A DNA stretch of 64,000 bases from Succinimonas sp045124755 (GTDB lineage: Bacteria; Pseudomonadota; Gammaproteobacteria; Enterobacterales; Succinivibrionaceae). Location: the NCBI RefSeq assembly GCF_045124755.1, contig NZ_JBGVMK010000063.1; one strand, written 5' to 3'. Under the pieces are notes generated by a model. It was not told the origin of the DNA, searched no databases, and saw nothing but the letters and a program-made list of their open reading frames with translations. This document shows positions 1 through 8,680 of this stretch, piece by piece; the stretch's first letter is position 1; each line of letters begins with the position of its first letter. A program made the translations under genes and the position numbers.

Positions 1-2
1 GC

Positions 3-1496
3 CTTCAGAATATTCTTTCTGAAAAGAGCATTGAGGTTCCTCCCACCTTTAAGGCGCAGCTCAGACCATACCAGCTCAGAGGGTATAGTTGGCTTACCAA
101 GAATCTGCGGACCATGATGGGTTCTATTCTGGCCGACGATATGGGACTGGGCAAGACCGTTCAGGTCATTGCCGCCATAGAAAAGCTGCGCTATGACGGA
201 GAATTGCGGGACAAGCAGGTTCTGGTGGCGGTGCCGGTTTCGCTTCTGGTAAGCTGGGACAAGGAGCTTGCCAAGTTTGCTCCTGAGCTCAGGGTCAATA
301 CCTTCTATACCGAACGGGATCTTTCGAAGCCTGCCGATGTCGTACTGACCTCCTACGGCGTTCTGCGGTCTGAAAGCAAGCTTTTTCAGAAGCTGAAGCT
401 ACGTCTGATGGTTATTGATGAGGCCCAGAACATCAAGAACACCCGGTCGCAGATTTTTAAGGTGGTGCGTTCCATCAAGGCGGATTCCATGATTGCCATG
501 TCCGGTACCCCGGTTGAAAACAGGCTTCTTGAGTACTGGTCGATTATGGATTTTGCCAATCCGGGACTTCTGGGTTCTGCGGAGGCCTTCAAACGCGAAT
601 TTGCCAACCCGATTGAGCGTACCAGGGATCCGGCTGCCGTGAAGAGCTTCAAGCTGATAACGGCTCCGTTTATCATGAGACGTCTCAAGTCTGATAAGTC
701 CATTATCAGCGATTTGCCGGACAAGATAGTGATCGACAAGTACTGTACGCTTACTCCGGAGCAGGTGGCTCTCTATCAGGAGAAGGTAAATCATTCCATG
801 CTTGTCATGGAGGAGCTTGATTCATTGCAGCGCAGTTCGGTGGTGCTCAATCTGATCCGCAGTCTCAAAATGATCTGCAATGCTCCGGCTCATTATTCTC
901 AGGAGGATTCGCATCAGGATGCCAGATATTCAGGGAAGATGGAGGTGCTGTTTGATCTTTTGGACGACATGTTTGAGAACAACAAGAAATGTCTGATATT
1001 CACCCAGTTCAAGGTAATGGGAGATCTGCTGCAGAAATGGATCGAGGAGAGAACCGGTTTCCGTCCCGAGTTTATTCACGGAGGACTCTCGGCTTCCGAA
1101 CGGGCCGCAATGGTTGACAAGTTCCAGAATCGCCGTGATGAAAGATGCATGATTCTGTCTTTGAAGGCAGCCGGAACAGGACTTACACTGACGGCGGCAT
1201 CAGCAGTAATCCACTATGATCTGTGGTGGAATCCGGCTGTGGAGGATCAGGCAACCGACCGGGCCTACCGCATCGGACAGAAGGAAAATGTTCAGGTCTA
1301 CCGGCTGATCTGCGCCAATACCTTTGAGGAAAAGATCAACGACATTATCAAATCCAAGAAGGATCTTGCAGATATTGCCATAAATGTCGGTGAAAAGTGG
1401 ATAGGAGATCTGTCCAACCGTCAGATCGAGGAAATCTTCGCTTTCTCAACGGAGGAAGCCGAGAAGGAGAAGGCTCAGAAAGACCGCAAGTTCTGA
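3..1496 (+). CDS. SNF2-family helicase, C-terminal part (5' end outside window)
   Basis: The reading frame is open from base 3, so the gene is cut by the window edge and only its ATPase core is seen. A Q-motif-like stretch (LRPYQLRGYSWL) precedes the Walker A motif DDMGLGKT, then the DEAQ box (DEAQNIKN), SGTP of motif III, and the second RecA lobe with FTQF, HGG, a GTGLTLT segment and the terminal QATDRAYRIGQ motif. These are SWI2/SNF2 hallmarks. Such proteins translocate on duplex DNA and remodel protein-DNA complexes. The missing N-terminal domains decide the subfamily (RapA-like, HelZ-like or SWIM zinc-finger type), so no gene name is given. It ends 189 bases before the Fic gene on the same strand. 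Confidence 0.9.
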   Translation, partial: LQNILSEKSIEVPPTFKAQLRPYQLRGYSWLTKNLRTMMGSILADDMGLGKTVQVIAAIEKLRYDGELRDKQVLVAVPVSLLVSWDKELAKFAPELRVNTFYTERDLSKPADVVLTSYGVLRSESKLFQKLKLRLMVIDEAQNIKNTRSQIFKVVRSIKADSMIAMSGTPVENRLLEYWSIMDFANPGLLGSAEAFKREFANPIERTRDPAAVKSFKLITAPFIMRRLKSDKSIISDLPDKIVIDKYCTLTPEQVALYQEKVNHSMLVMEELDSLQRSSVVLNLIRSLKMICNAPAHYSQEDSHQDARYSGKMEVLFDLLDDMFENNKKCLIFTQFKVMGDLLQKWIEERTGFRPEFIHGGLSASERAAMVDKFQNRRDERCMILSLKAAGTGLTLTAASAVIHYDLWWNPAVEDQATDRAYRIGQKENVQVYRLICANTFEEKINDIIKSKKDLADIAINVGEKWIGDLSNRQIEEIFAFSTEEAEKEKAQKDRKF

Positions 1497-1685
1497 TATC
1501 ACGCGGACGGCCGTTTTCAGGAAGAGCGTTGATTAATAAGGGATAATCAATTTACATGGCAGAGTAAACTGTCTTGTGAAGCGATGTTATCGAAATCAAG
1601 CCGCCATCGTTAACGGCCCAGTCGCTAAATATATACCGGAACCGGAAGAAGGGGGCTCAACGGGGAGTAAAGAGAGGAGCAAAGA

Positions 1686-2672
1686 GTGAGCAAGTACCAG
1701 CCGCCGTTTCACATGACGGACAAAATAATTAATCTGACAGCTGCTATCAGCGAGCAGTTAGGCCAGATCAAAGTTTTGTCCAAAGGCAGCATCACTCCTC
1801 ATCTCAGAAAAGAGAACCGCATAAGAACAATTCATTCCTCATTGGCCATTGAACATAATTCTCTCTCGTTAGAGCAGGTTACTGCCATTCTTGAAGGCAA
1901 GCGGATTCTTGGCAATCCGGTGGAAATCAGGGAAGTTAAAAATGCCTACACAGCTTATGAGATGATGCTGACCTTAGATCCTTATTCTGTTGAAGATCTG
2001 TTAAAGTCTCATAAAGCTATGATGAATGAACTGATTCCTGAAAATGGCAGATTCCGAAGCGGCGGGGTGGGGGTTTTTAACGGCAAAGATCTTGTTCATA
2101 TGGCTCCGCCGGCGCATCTGGTGCCAGGTCAGATGCAGGATTTATTTGCGTGGTATAAGTCATCTGAAATCCATCCCCTTATAAGAAGCGCCATCTTTCA
2201 TTATGAGTTTGAATTTATTCATCCGTTTGCTGATGGAAACGGGCGCATGGGAAGGCTGTGGCACAGCCTGCTGCTGGGCCATTGGAATGAGATACTCTAC
2301 TGGCTGCCCGTAGAAGAGCTTATAAGATCACGGCAAAACGAATATTATGAAGCTCTGGGTAAATCGGACAGCGATGCCGACAGCAGCGCTTTTGCAGCAT
2401 TTTTATTGCAGGTGATTCTGGATACTTTGCAAACTACAGCTGTTGTCGGAAATGGGGTGGAGGAACAAACAGATCCTTTGATTGATAAGCTGCGAAAGGC
2501 TATAGGAAAAGATGTCCTTTCCGCTGCGGAAATAATGAAACGGCTGGGATTATCTCACAGGCCTACGTTCAGACAGAATTATCTGAACCCCGCGTTAAGG
2601 CACGGCGTTATAGAAATGACGATCCCTGATAAGCCTAACAGCAGGAATCAGAAATACAGGCTGAAGAAATAA
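1686..2672 (+). CDS. Fic family protein (probable AMP-transferase) with C-terminal winged helix
   Basis: A GTG start follows a strong GAGAGGAG ribosome site. The Fic core motif HPFADGNGRMGR lies at residues 179-190, with the catalytic His179 and the phosphate-binding Asn and Arg residues intact. Fic domains usually transfer AMP from ATP to hydroxyl side chains of target proteins. An N-terminal helix carries SSLAIEHN (residues 51-58), which matches the self-inhibiting (S/T)xxxE(G/N) motif except that His replaces Gly/Asn after Glu56. The protein is therefore likely self-inhibited through Glu56 rather than by a separate antitoxin, and no antitoxin gene is visible. Residues from about 265 to the end look like a winged helix, typical of Fic proteins that also bind DNA. 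The target is unknown. Confidence 0.88.
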   Translation: MSKYQPPFHMTDKIINLTAAISEQLGQIKVLSKGSITPHLRKENRIRTIHSSLAIEHNSLSLEQVTAILEGKRILGNPVEIREVKNAYTAYEMMLTLDPYSVEDLLKSHKAMMNELIPENGRFRSGGVGVFNGKDLVHMAPPAHLVPGQMQDLFAWYKSSEIHPLIRSAIFHYEFEFIHPFADGNGRMGRLWHSLLLGHWNEILYWLPVEELIRSRQNEYYEALGKSDSDADSSAFAAFLLQVILDTLQTTAVVGNGVEEQTDPLIDKLRKAIGKDVLSAAEIMKRLGLSHRPTFRQNYLNPALRHGVIEMTIPDKPNSRNQKYRLKK

Positions 2673-2802
2673 CCTAATCGGCAAAGCCCCAGGATCCCGA
2701 GAAGGTACTTCTGGCTGTTTACGTTTCCATACGAATCCGCACGGAATACGCTGAGATCGTACTGGCGCGGGCAAAACAGAACGACTCTGAAAGCCCTTGA
2801 AA

Positions 2803-4632
2803 TCAAAGGTGCTGCGGGAATGATTGCTGGTTCTGCAACTGGCAGTGCACGCAATTTGATCCTGCAAAGACCATAGAATATGCTTTGACCTGTCTGTTCC
2901 TGAATTCCAGAGCAGACTTGTATTTAAGAACCTGATCCGAGGCCTCCTTTATCAGACTTTGAATTCTTGATTCCGAGGCATCTGTCTTTGCAGCATACTT
3001 TAATTCAATAAGATAAGCGCATTCATTATTTTTATCTTCATTTACAGTGATGACCAGATCCGCAAATTTCTCGCCGTCACCGACAACTCTCAGGGATTTC
3101 TGCATTTCAACAGCAACACCCCGCATGGAATCCAGCTTGGTATAGAGCGTAAGGTTAAGAGCCATTTCGCTCATGTGAGTCAGTACCTGGTTGGTGAAGA
3201 TCCCGCCCAGGAATTCCGTGCATGACGCAGCAAACGGGGCGATGTCATCATTCAGGTTCTGCAATGCCGATATGTCCAGCACTGAATCAGTAAACACCTT
3301 GCTGGGCTTTAATCGCAAATCAGCAGTACACTGGGCAAACAGCTTTGACATGAAAAGATTCGGGATTTTCAGAGGCAGCTTGTCGTTTGGGGCCGGATTG
3401 GTATCGATTGTGAGATAACCCAGATAGTAAAGCATGGACAGGAGCTGCACACGGCTATACTTTGTGTTTTTGTTGAGATTGATGTTTTCAGCCAGTTCCT
3501 TCACTAAAAATCGGTCACCGCCAAGATAGGTTTCGATAATTTCATCGGCAAGGCCATCTTCGGAATTTTCAAACAGTTGCTGCAGTTTGGAGCCGTCATG
3601 GTCAGATGCCGGACCCATGCAATTTTCCGGAGGGAGAAAGCGTCCTTTTAGTTGCATCTCATCAAGGTAATACAGACACATTGACGAATTGAACACCGTT
3701 TGTTTTGCTTCCTGACTGAAGCAGTAGCCATCGTACACGGGTTTCATTCTGGCTATTACATCATCCGCGCTGATTCCCATTTGTTTCACGTCCACAAGCT
3801 GCGGTATCAATTTAGCAAGTTCCGCTTCGGTAAAGCCGGCATATTCGTTAAAACAGGCGCGTGATGTAACATTGCGGGAAATATTGAACCCGGAAGTCAG
3901 GGAATCAAGGGACACGGATGACACTCCGGTAATAAAGGTTTTAGCAATACAGTCCGAATCTGCCGCTGCGGCTTTTATGGCAGCATAGAATTCTTTCAGA
4001 AAACCGCTGTCTCCGGTTATGGATCGAAACAGATCAACATCTTTGGAAAGGATCTGATTGGCGAAATTATCATATTCGTCAATCATGACATAGAGTCTGC
4101 CGTGTTTCTGGTTTGCCGAGTCTTCAGAACTTAAATTTGCTTTGGCATAATCAGAGTAGGCTGAGGCAAAATTATTGAACAGCGTAACCGAATCTGATTT
4201 GTCGAGATTCTGATAATCAAAAGCAAAATCAGGATACCTTCTTTTGAAGTTATCGATGCCATTTGCCACAGCCGAGAAAAAGCTGTTCAGCATGGCTGCG
4301 CTGCTTTGCGCGCTAACCTTGGAAAAATCGAAATTGATAACATGGTAGGTGTTATGGCTTGGAAGGTTTTCCTTATAGATATCCTTTCCGGAAAATATTT
4401 CGTCATATTTGTCTTTGAATGAGATGTCATAGAAGCATTTGAGCATCCGGATAAAGGTGCTTTTGCCGAATCGTCTCGGACGGAGCAGAACCGGGTAACG
4501 AGGTGTTTTTTTGTCATCAAGTTTTTTTATTACCGAACTTTTGTCGACAAAGGCCCGGTCGAGTTCGCGGAATGTTTCGTAAGCAACCTCACCGTATGGA
4601 CTGCTTAACAGGTCAGCTTTTTCTTCGCTCAT
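2803..4632 (-). CDS. AAA-ATPase-like protein with C-terminal PD-(D/E)XK nuclease-like domain
   Basis: This 609-residue protein has the layout of the AAA-ATPase-like (PF09820) plus PD-(D/E)XK (PF08011) family, which is abundant in gut anaerobes and of unknown function. The Walker A region is RPRRFGKS (residues 51-58, Lys57), Walker B is MIDEYDNF (residues 183-190), and ITGVSS at about 235-239 acts as sensor 1. The C-terminal part has Asp525 and the pair Glu543/Lys545 in an ADLVI...LIELKY setting, the usual core of PD-(D/E)XK nuclease folds. Length and motifs are complete, so the gene looks intact. Its start faces a perfect 26-base palindrome only 14 bases upstream, which could be an autoregulatory operator. 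It converges with the Fic gene. Confidence 0.85.
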   Translation of the reverse strand: MSEEKADLLSSPYGEVAYETFRELDRAFVDKSSVIKKLDDKKTPRYPVLLRPRRFGKSTFIRMLKCFYDISFKDKYDEIFSGKDIYKENLPSHNTYHVINFDFSKVSAQSSAAMLNSFFSAVANGIDNFKRRYPDFAFDYQNLDKSDSVTLFNNFASAYSDYAKANLSSEDSANQKHGRLYVMIDEYDNFANQILSKDVDLFRSITGDSGFLKEFYAAIKAAAADSDCIAKTFITGVSSVSLDSLTSGFNISRNVTSRACFNEYAGFTEAELAKLIPQLVDVKQMGISADDVIARMKPVYDGYCFSQEAKQTVFNSSMCLYYLDEMQLKGRFLPPENCMGPASDHDGSKLQQLFENSEDGLADEIIETYLGGDRFLVKELAENINLNKNTKYSRVQLLSMLYYLGYLTIDTNPAPNDKLPLKIPNLFMSKLFAQCTADLRLKPSKVFTDSVLDISALQNLNDDIAPFAASCTEFLGGIFTNQVLTHMSEMALNLTLYTKLDSMRGVAVEMQKSLRVVGDGEKFADLVITVNEDKNNECAYLIELKYAAKTDASESRIQSLIKEASDQVLKYKSALEFRNRQVKAYSMVFAGSNCVHCQLQNQQSFPQHL

Positions 4633-4646
4633 AATGATTCCTTTAT

Positions 4647-4672
4647 GAGTTATGCCGATATCGGCATAACTC
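4647..4672. repeat. Perfect 26-base palindrome upstream of the AAA-ATPase gene
   Basis: The two 13-base halves are exact reverse complements: the left half reads GAGTTATGCCGAT and the right half ATCGGCATAACTC. It is made from two overlapping TTATGCCGATA motifs head to head. It sits 14 bases upstream of the minus-strand start codon at 4632, so it could be an operator for that gene or form a hairpin at the transcript start. Confidence 0.85.
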
Positions 4673-4675
4673 GTG

Positions 4676-4705
4676 TTATACCGACAATATCGTTATGCCG
4701 ACAAA
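4676..4705 (+). repeat. Left copy of a perfect 30-base inverted repeat
   Basis: This 30-mer starts TTATACCGACAATATC and is the exact reverse complement of 4989-5018, a separation of 283 bases. It contains one TTATACCGACA and one TTATGCCGACA motif. Together the pair would bound a 343-base unit resembling a miniature transposable element. No clear target-site duplication was found directly outside the repeats. Confidence 0.85.
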
Positions 4706-4988
4706 TCGTACAGCAAGCCTTGTAAATTCAGTTCTTCGATAAATATTTATCGGCATAACATTTTAGCCAGAGACTGCACCGTAGCCAGCACTACAGACAG
4801 ATCCCAAAACAGGATTGGATCTGTAAATTTTGCGGCAACCATTAAGTATAAAGGAACGGGGACTATGGGATTTCTTGTTTCAGCCTCAGTTATGTAGATC
4901 CTTCACGTCCTTGATGTCCGACGCCCAACAAAATATTATGCCGACATTTATATGACGCAATGGCGAAATTGTCAGCATTTGCGGGTAC

Positions 4989-5018
4989 TTTGTCGGCATA
5001 ACGATATTGTCGGTATAA
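4989..5018 (-). repeat. Right copy of the perfect 30-base inverted repeat
   Basis: This is the exact reverse complement of 4676-4705, ending ATTGTCGGTATAA. Further inside, 4748-4758 and 4936-4946 form a second, looser pair of inverted motifs, so the symmetry has at least two layers. Confidence 0.85.
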
Positions 5019-5285
5019 AATCCCGTTCTTTCCAATGCCGTTGCGCTACACTGTAAACAGGTTTCCTGAGAGTAAAATTGGTATAATTTTTATTGTCAGT
5101 GAGCACATGATGTCAGCCATATGCTAAAGCTGTTACTGTCGGATATTATAGGCATTTTCCTGAAATATCAACATGAAGAGCCCCTTTTTCAAGCCTGACT
5201 GTATGGCTTAGCTGCATATGAGAATATACCAGCGCAAGCAGCCATATCCTAGTTGTGGCTATTGTTTTACTGTTGTCAGCGCAGC

Positions 5286-5313
5286 AAAATGATGTAATGA
5301 AAATGATGTAATG
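5286..5313 (+). repeat. Two tandem copies of a 14-base repeat
   Basis: AAAATGATGTAATG occurs twice without spacer, at 5286-5299 and 5300-5313, ending 26 bases before the NYN/PIN gene. It may be a regulator site or a slippage duplication in the 5' leader of that gene. Confidence 0.8.
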
Positions 5314-5339
5314 TAAGCGGCAGATAAGAATGTACAAAA

Positions 5340-6317
5340 ATGAGTAATTGCTTTTTTATTGATTTTGAAAATGTCCATAATTCTGGACTAAGTAATTTAA
5401 AAGGTCTGTGTAAAGATGATTTGATTTTTATATTTTACACGGCTAATACAGAGACTATTACCCTGGATAATATCAGCCAGCTCAACAAGTCAGGCTGTAA
5501 ATATGAAATGATAAAGGTTCCGGCAGGTTCGCAGTCTCTGGATATGCATCTTATCTCTTTTGTAGGATACGTGATAGGTCTTTCCGGGAAAAAATACAAT
5601 TACGTTGTAATCAGCAAGGATAAGGATTACGACAATATCATCGGTTTTTGGAAAGGAAAATGCGAGATCTCAATTAAACGCCAGACCGCCATAAATGTCA
5701 GTTCAGTAAAAGCTTCTGTTTCTAATATTAGTGCAAGCGCTGATAATCAAAGCATTCCTGCTAAAGAAAAACTGCCGGTCTCAGTTAAAATCGATAATGT
5801 CAGGACAGTCAGCGATGCACAGCCAGAAAACGTTAATAAACCCGCCGCGCAGAATGAATTTCCGTCTTCAGATATAGAACAGAGTGTTGAAAAGCTCATC
5901 TTGAATTCAAATTATCCGCAGGACGTGGCTGAAAAGGTTAAGAAGGTTGTTTCTGATGGTATTAAAGAAGAGATGGCTTTGAGTTCAATTCATCTTAATC
6001 TTAAAAATGCAACTGAAGATTTTCATGCAATTTATGAACTGATAAAACCGTTAGTGAAAAAGCACCTTAAAACAGTTGCTCAGAAAAAAGACGGCGCTGC
6101 GCAAAATTCTTCCGGCGAATCATCAGTAAAAGAGCAAGTGCAGAAGTTACTGCTTGAAAAGAATTATTCAGAAGATATTTTTACTGCCGTAACATCGATT
6201 GTATGCAAGAATCATAAAGAGAAAAATGCAAAAATGCTGGTTTACAGATCTCTTGTTGCAAAATTCGGTCAGGCGAGCGGATTAGAACTTTATCGCCACA
6301 TCAAGCCTTTGCTTTAG
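5340..6317 (+). CDS. PIN/NYN-like predicted nuclease with two C-terminal repeat domains
   Basis: The N-terminal ~115 residues look like a PIN/NYN nuclease fold. It has FFIDFENV with Asp8 and Glu10, Asp69 in SQSLDMHL, and the acidic cluster SKDKDYD with Asp94, Asp96 and Asp98, matching the metal-binding acidic residues of these RNases. A low-complexity linker (about 118-178) follows. Two copies of a ~62-residue unit then occur at about 179-240 and 262-325. Both share a VxKL-L-NY-D core and end in Y(E/R)xIKPL. I do not recognise the repeat; a nucleic-acid or partner-binding helical domain is likely. The gene is AT-rich compared with the rest of the window, which suggests acquisition. The substrate is unknown. 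Confidence 0.75.
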   Translation: MSNCFFIDFENVHNSGLSNLKGLCKDDLIFIFYTANTETITLDNISQLNKSGCKYEMIKVPAGSQSLDMHLISFVGYVIGLSGKKYNYVVISKDKDYDNIIGFWKGKCEISIKRQTAINVSSVKASVSNISASADNQSIPAKEKLPVSVKIDNVRTVSDAQPENVNKPAAQNEFPSSDIEQSVEKLILNSNYPQDVAEKVKKVVSDGIKEEMALSSIHLNLKNATEDFHAIYELIKPLVKKHLKTVAQKKDGAAQNSSGESSVKEQVQKLLLEKNYSEDIFTAVTSIVCKNHKEKNAKMLVYRSLVAKFGQASGLELYRHIKPLL

Positions 6318-6545
6318 CGATAATTGTTCGATGAAGAAGATGAAGACCTGGCATGTGATGAAGCAACAGACTTCAATCGAGGGACAATCCATTGCTGAGA
6401 CAGAGCCGAACTTTGCCGCTCAGCCTGGCGCGCGCCTCAGTCAGGCTGGCTGTTTCGTTAACAATCTGGCGTTACCTTCCTTCATCTCTGACATTTCCGC
6501 GATAAGCGGATCTGCCAAACCATATTGCATATCCGGATTCCGCTG

Positions 6546-7767
6546 TCAGAATTCCCGGTTTTCTTTCATAAACTCCGGAATGTTAACGTGCTTAATGCCG
6601 TTCCGATGCTGGAGGGGATCATTGCGGGTGATATTTGGGATAATTGTCTTTGATGCCTTCCAGGGATCTGTATTCCCGTTCTTCCGTACGGATGTCATTC
6701 ATAATGGTCATGGCCACCTGCGCATAGGCGTAATCAGCATTGCCGCGGGACATGATAAAATCGCATTCCAATTTCCCGATGCGTCCGATGCTGACGTTAT
6801 AGCCCTTTGATCGGACATAAACGTAAACGATGTTTTCCAGAGCGGGGCCGTAGCTGATGCGTTTGTCTGTGTTCATGGCGAAGTAAAATCCCAGGTCAGC
6901 AAGATAGTATTTTTGTTCTCCGGCTATTGATTTGCGGGACTTCAGATCGAAGCGAGCGCAGGGATGGATAATTTTAGCCTCCTCTAGGATTGAGAGATAG
7001 CGTTTCAGAGTCTCCCGTCGCACCGGACAGCCATTTTTCTTAAGATCCTGCAGCATGCCGGTGATGCTCATGGCACTGCCAAAATTGCTGATAATGTAAC
7101 GCTGCACCGTTTCGAATGACGGCACATTGCGGATTTTTGCCCGGCTGCGGATAACCTTTTGGAAAATTTCCGTTATGATGCCGCGGATATAGCTCTCCTT
7201 GTCAGATCCTTCATACTCCAGAGCTTTTGGGAAGCCGCCTTCGGAAATGTAGGAATCAAACTCCCTGGTGAGATCCGGCTCTGCCGTTTTACCCAGAAAG
7301 GCCTTCATTTCCAGATACTCCGCAAAGCTTAAGGTGAAGAGCTCGAATTCCAGATAACGCCCGGTCAGTTTGGTGACCAGTTCTCCGCTCAGGAGGTAAG
7401 AATTGGAACCGGTGATGAAGATTGAGTACTCTTTCTCTTCCCGGAATCCGTTGATGACCTCTTCAAACCCGGCAACGTTTTGTACCTCGTCAATGAAGAG
7501 ATACTTAACGTCGGCTCCTGAAGATTTGGCTGCTATAAGCGTATCAAGAGCTTCCGGGGTTTTTATGCTGCGGTATCCCCGTTTGTCCAGATTCAGGAAG
7601 ATAATATTTTCTTCCGGAATCCTGGAAAGACGTAGTTCTTCGGCAATAGTCTGCATCAGGCATGACTTCCTGCACCGGCGCACTCCGGTGATCACCTTGA
7701 TAATGCCGGTGTCATGAAAAAAGCCCCGCATTTTCCTGAGGTAGTTTTCCCGTCGGTAGAGCTTCAT
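6546..7767 (-). pseudogene. DUF4143/AAA_14 ATPase, frameshifted near the C-terminus and with damaged P-loop
   Basis: The first 382 codons (7767 to 6619) encode an AAA_14 plus DUF4143 ATPase. KVITGVRR near the N-terminus, FIDEVQN as Walker B, FITGSNS as sensor and the ending KDNYPKY are all typical. Two faults are visible. The P-loop reads GVRRCRKSCL where the family has GVRRCGKSTL, so the essential Gly is Arg. After KDNYPKY the frame stops almost at once. The next frame continues NDPLQHRNGIKHVNIPEFM and ends at a stop at 6546-6548, which matches the usual C-terminal tail of this family. Loss of two bases from an AT repeat near 6635 would explain it. The gene is probably inactive. Confidence 0.75.
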
Positions 7768-8082
7768 GGCTTTATCCTGTCAGGAGATCTGGTATGGTCA
7801 GACAATTATATGTTAGGAGTCAGAGTTATTTTGGGGGTAAGGCGGCATCATTTGAACTTTTTACAAAATTTACCCCCTTAACTGCCAAATAACGCATGAT
7901 GCATCGTACAAAGTTCATTCCGGAAAAGTCCGGTTCCCCGGCAAGCAGAAAGCTGTAACCTGAAACCCTGCGCAGATGTTGCTGAAAAACCCCGCCGAAA
8001 CCGGAACAAAAGAACCTCTTGTGATAAGATTATGGCAAGGCTAATATCAGTTAATAACAGTTGCAGCGTCAGGAGAAAAGAC
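7768..8082. other. Divergent intergenic region upstream of luxS
   Basis: This 315-base gap separates the decayed ATPase (minus strand) from luxS (plus strand). I see an AT-rich stretch at about 7800-7880 and no gene, RNA or riboswitch that I can support. It must contain the luxS promoter, but no clear -35/-10 pair stands out. Confidence 0.6.
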
Positions 8083-8607
8083 ATGGAACTCATACAAAGC
8101 TTTTCGGTAGACCATACCCGCATTGTGCCCGGTATTTTCACCAGCAGAGTTGATCATCTGGGAGAGTATTCGGTTACTACCTATGACATCAGACTTAAAA
8201 GACCGAACAGGGAGCCCGTCATTGACGTGGCGGCCATGCATTCTCTTGAACATATCATTGCCACTTACCTTCGCAACGATCCGGACTGGAAAAACGAGGT
8301 TATTTACTGGGGCCCCATGGGCTGCCTTACCGGCTTTTATCTCATACTCAAGGGGAGCCGCTCTTCCCGGGAGCTTTATGATTTGATACTGAGAGCTTTC
8401 AAGTCCGTAAATGACGTGAAGGAGGTGCCCGGCACCGCTCCCGAAAACTGCGGTTACTGCCGCATGCATAACCTGGAGATGGCTAAATGGTATGCCAATG
8501 AGTTTGCCGCTTATCTGGAAGGAAATCATGATAACAGCGCTGTCTTTGAGTATCCCAAGACTGAACGCCTCGTAACAGAGGACGGGCAGCATTTCTATGA
8601 TTCATAA
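8083..8607 (+). CDS. luxS: S-ribosylhomocysteine lyase LuxS
   Basis: LuxS splits S-ribosylhomocysteine into homocysteine and DPD, the precursor of autoinducer 2, completing the activated methyl cycle in the cytoplasm. The start at 8083 was chosen because an AGGAGA site precedes it and the protein then begins MELIQSFSVDHTRI like its relatives; an in-frame ATG at 8032 lacks this support. The metal site is visible as HSLEH (His53, His57) together with the Cys in ENCGYCRMHN, and SPMGC-like WGPMGCLTGFY is present. The length of 174 residues is normal. The sequence resembles the LuxS branch of Firmicutes and Bacteroidetes more than that of E. coli. Released homocysteine can feed the methionine pathway served by the sulfur operon downstream. 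Confidence 0.93.
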   Translation: MELIQSFSVDHTRIVPGIFTSRVDHLGEYSVTTYDIRLKRPNREPVIDVAAMHSLEHIIATYLRNDPDWKNEVIYWGPMGCLTGFYLILKGSRSSRELYDLILRAFKSVNDVKEVPGTAPENCGYCRMHNLEMAKWYANEFAAYLEGNHDNSAVFEYPKTERLVTEDGQHFYDS

Positions 8608-8680
8608 GCGCGGAATCATGCGGCGGCTTCGTCTGAGATGATTTTGCCTGCCTGATTTCGGACAATTTTTCGGAGGATTT

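Larger units (their letters stand above)
4633..5339. other. AT-rich 707-base intergenic region rich in inverted repeats
   Basis: No convincing gene is visible here. The stretch lies between the divergently oriented AAA-ATPase and NYN/PIN genes. It contains six exact copies, in both orientations, of the 11-mer TTATGCCGAYA at 4650-4660, 4659-4669, 4693-4703, 4748-4758, 4936-4946 and 4991-5001, and two TTATACCGACA variants at 4676-4686 and 5008-5018. The copies cluster as two groups around a 280-base core. A 14-base tandem repeat lies just before the NYN gene. Short open frames in the core have no family resemblance that I recognise. Confidence 0.8.

Noticed and set aside
4673..4897. Open frame of 74 codons inside the repeat region
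   Set aside because: No ribosome site or recognisable domain; it begins inside the inverted repeat.
4647..5018. Repeated 11-base motifs as a CRISPR array
   Set aside because: The copies are in both orientations with irregular spacing, there are no uniform spacers, and no cas genes are visible.
6331..6810. Open frame of 159 codons on the plus strand
   Set aside because: It overlaps the 3' end of the DUF4143 ATPase, whose family motifs clearly define the coding strand.
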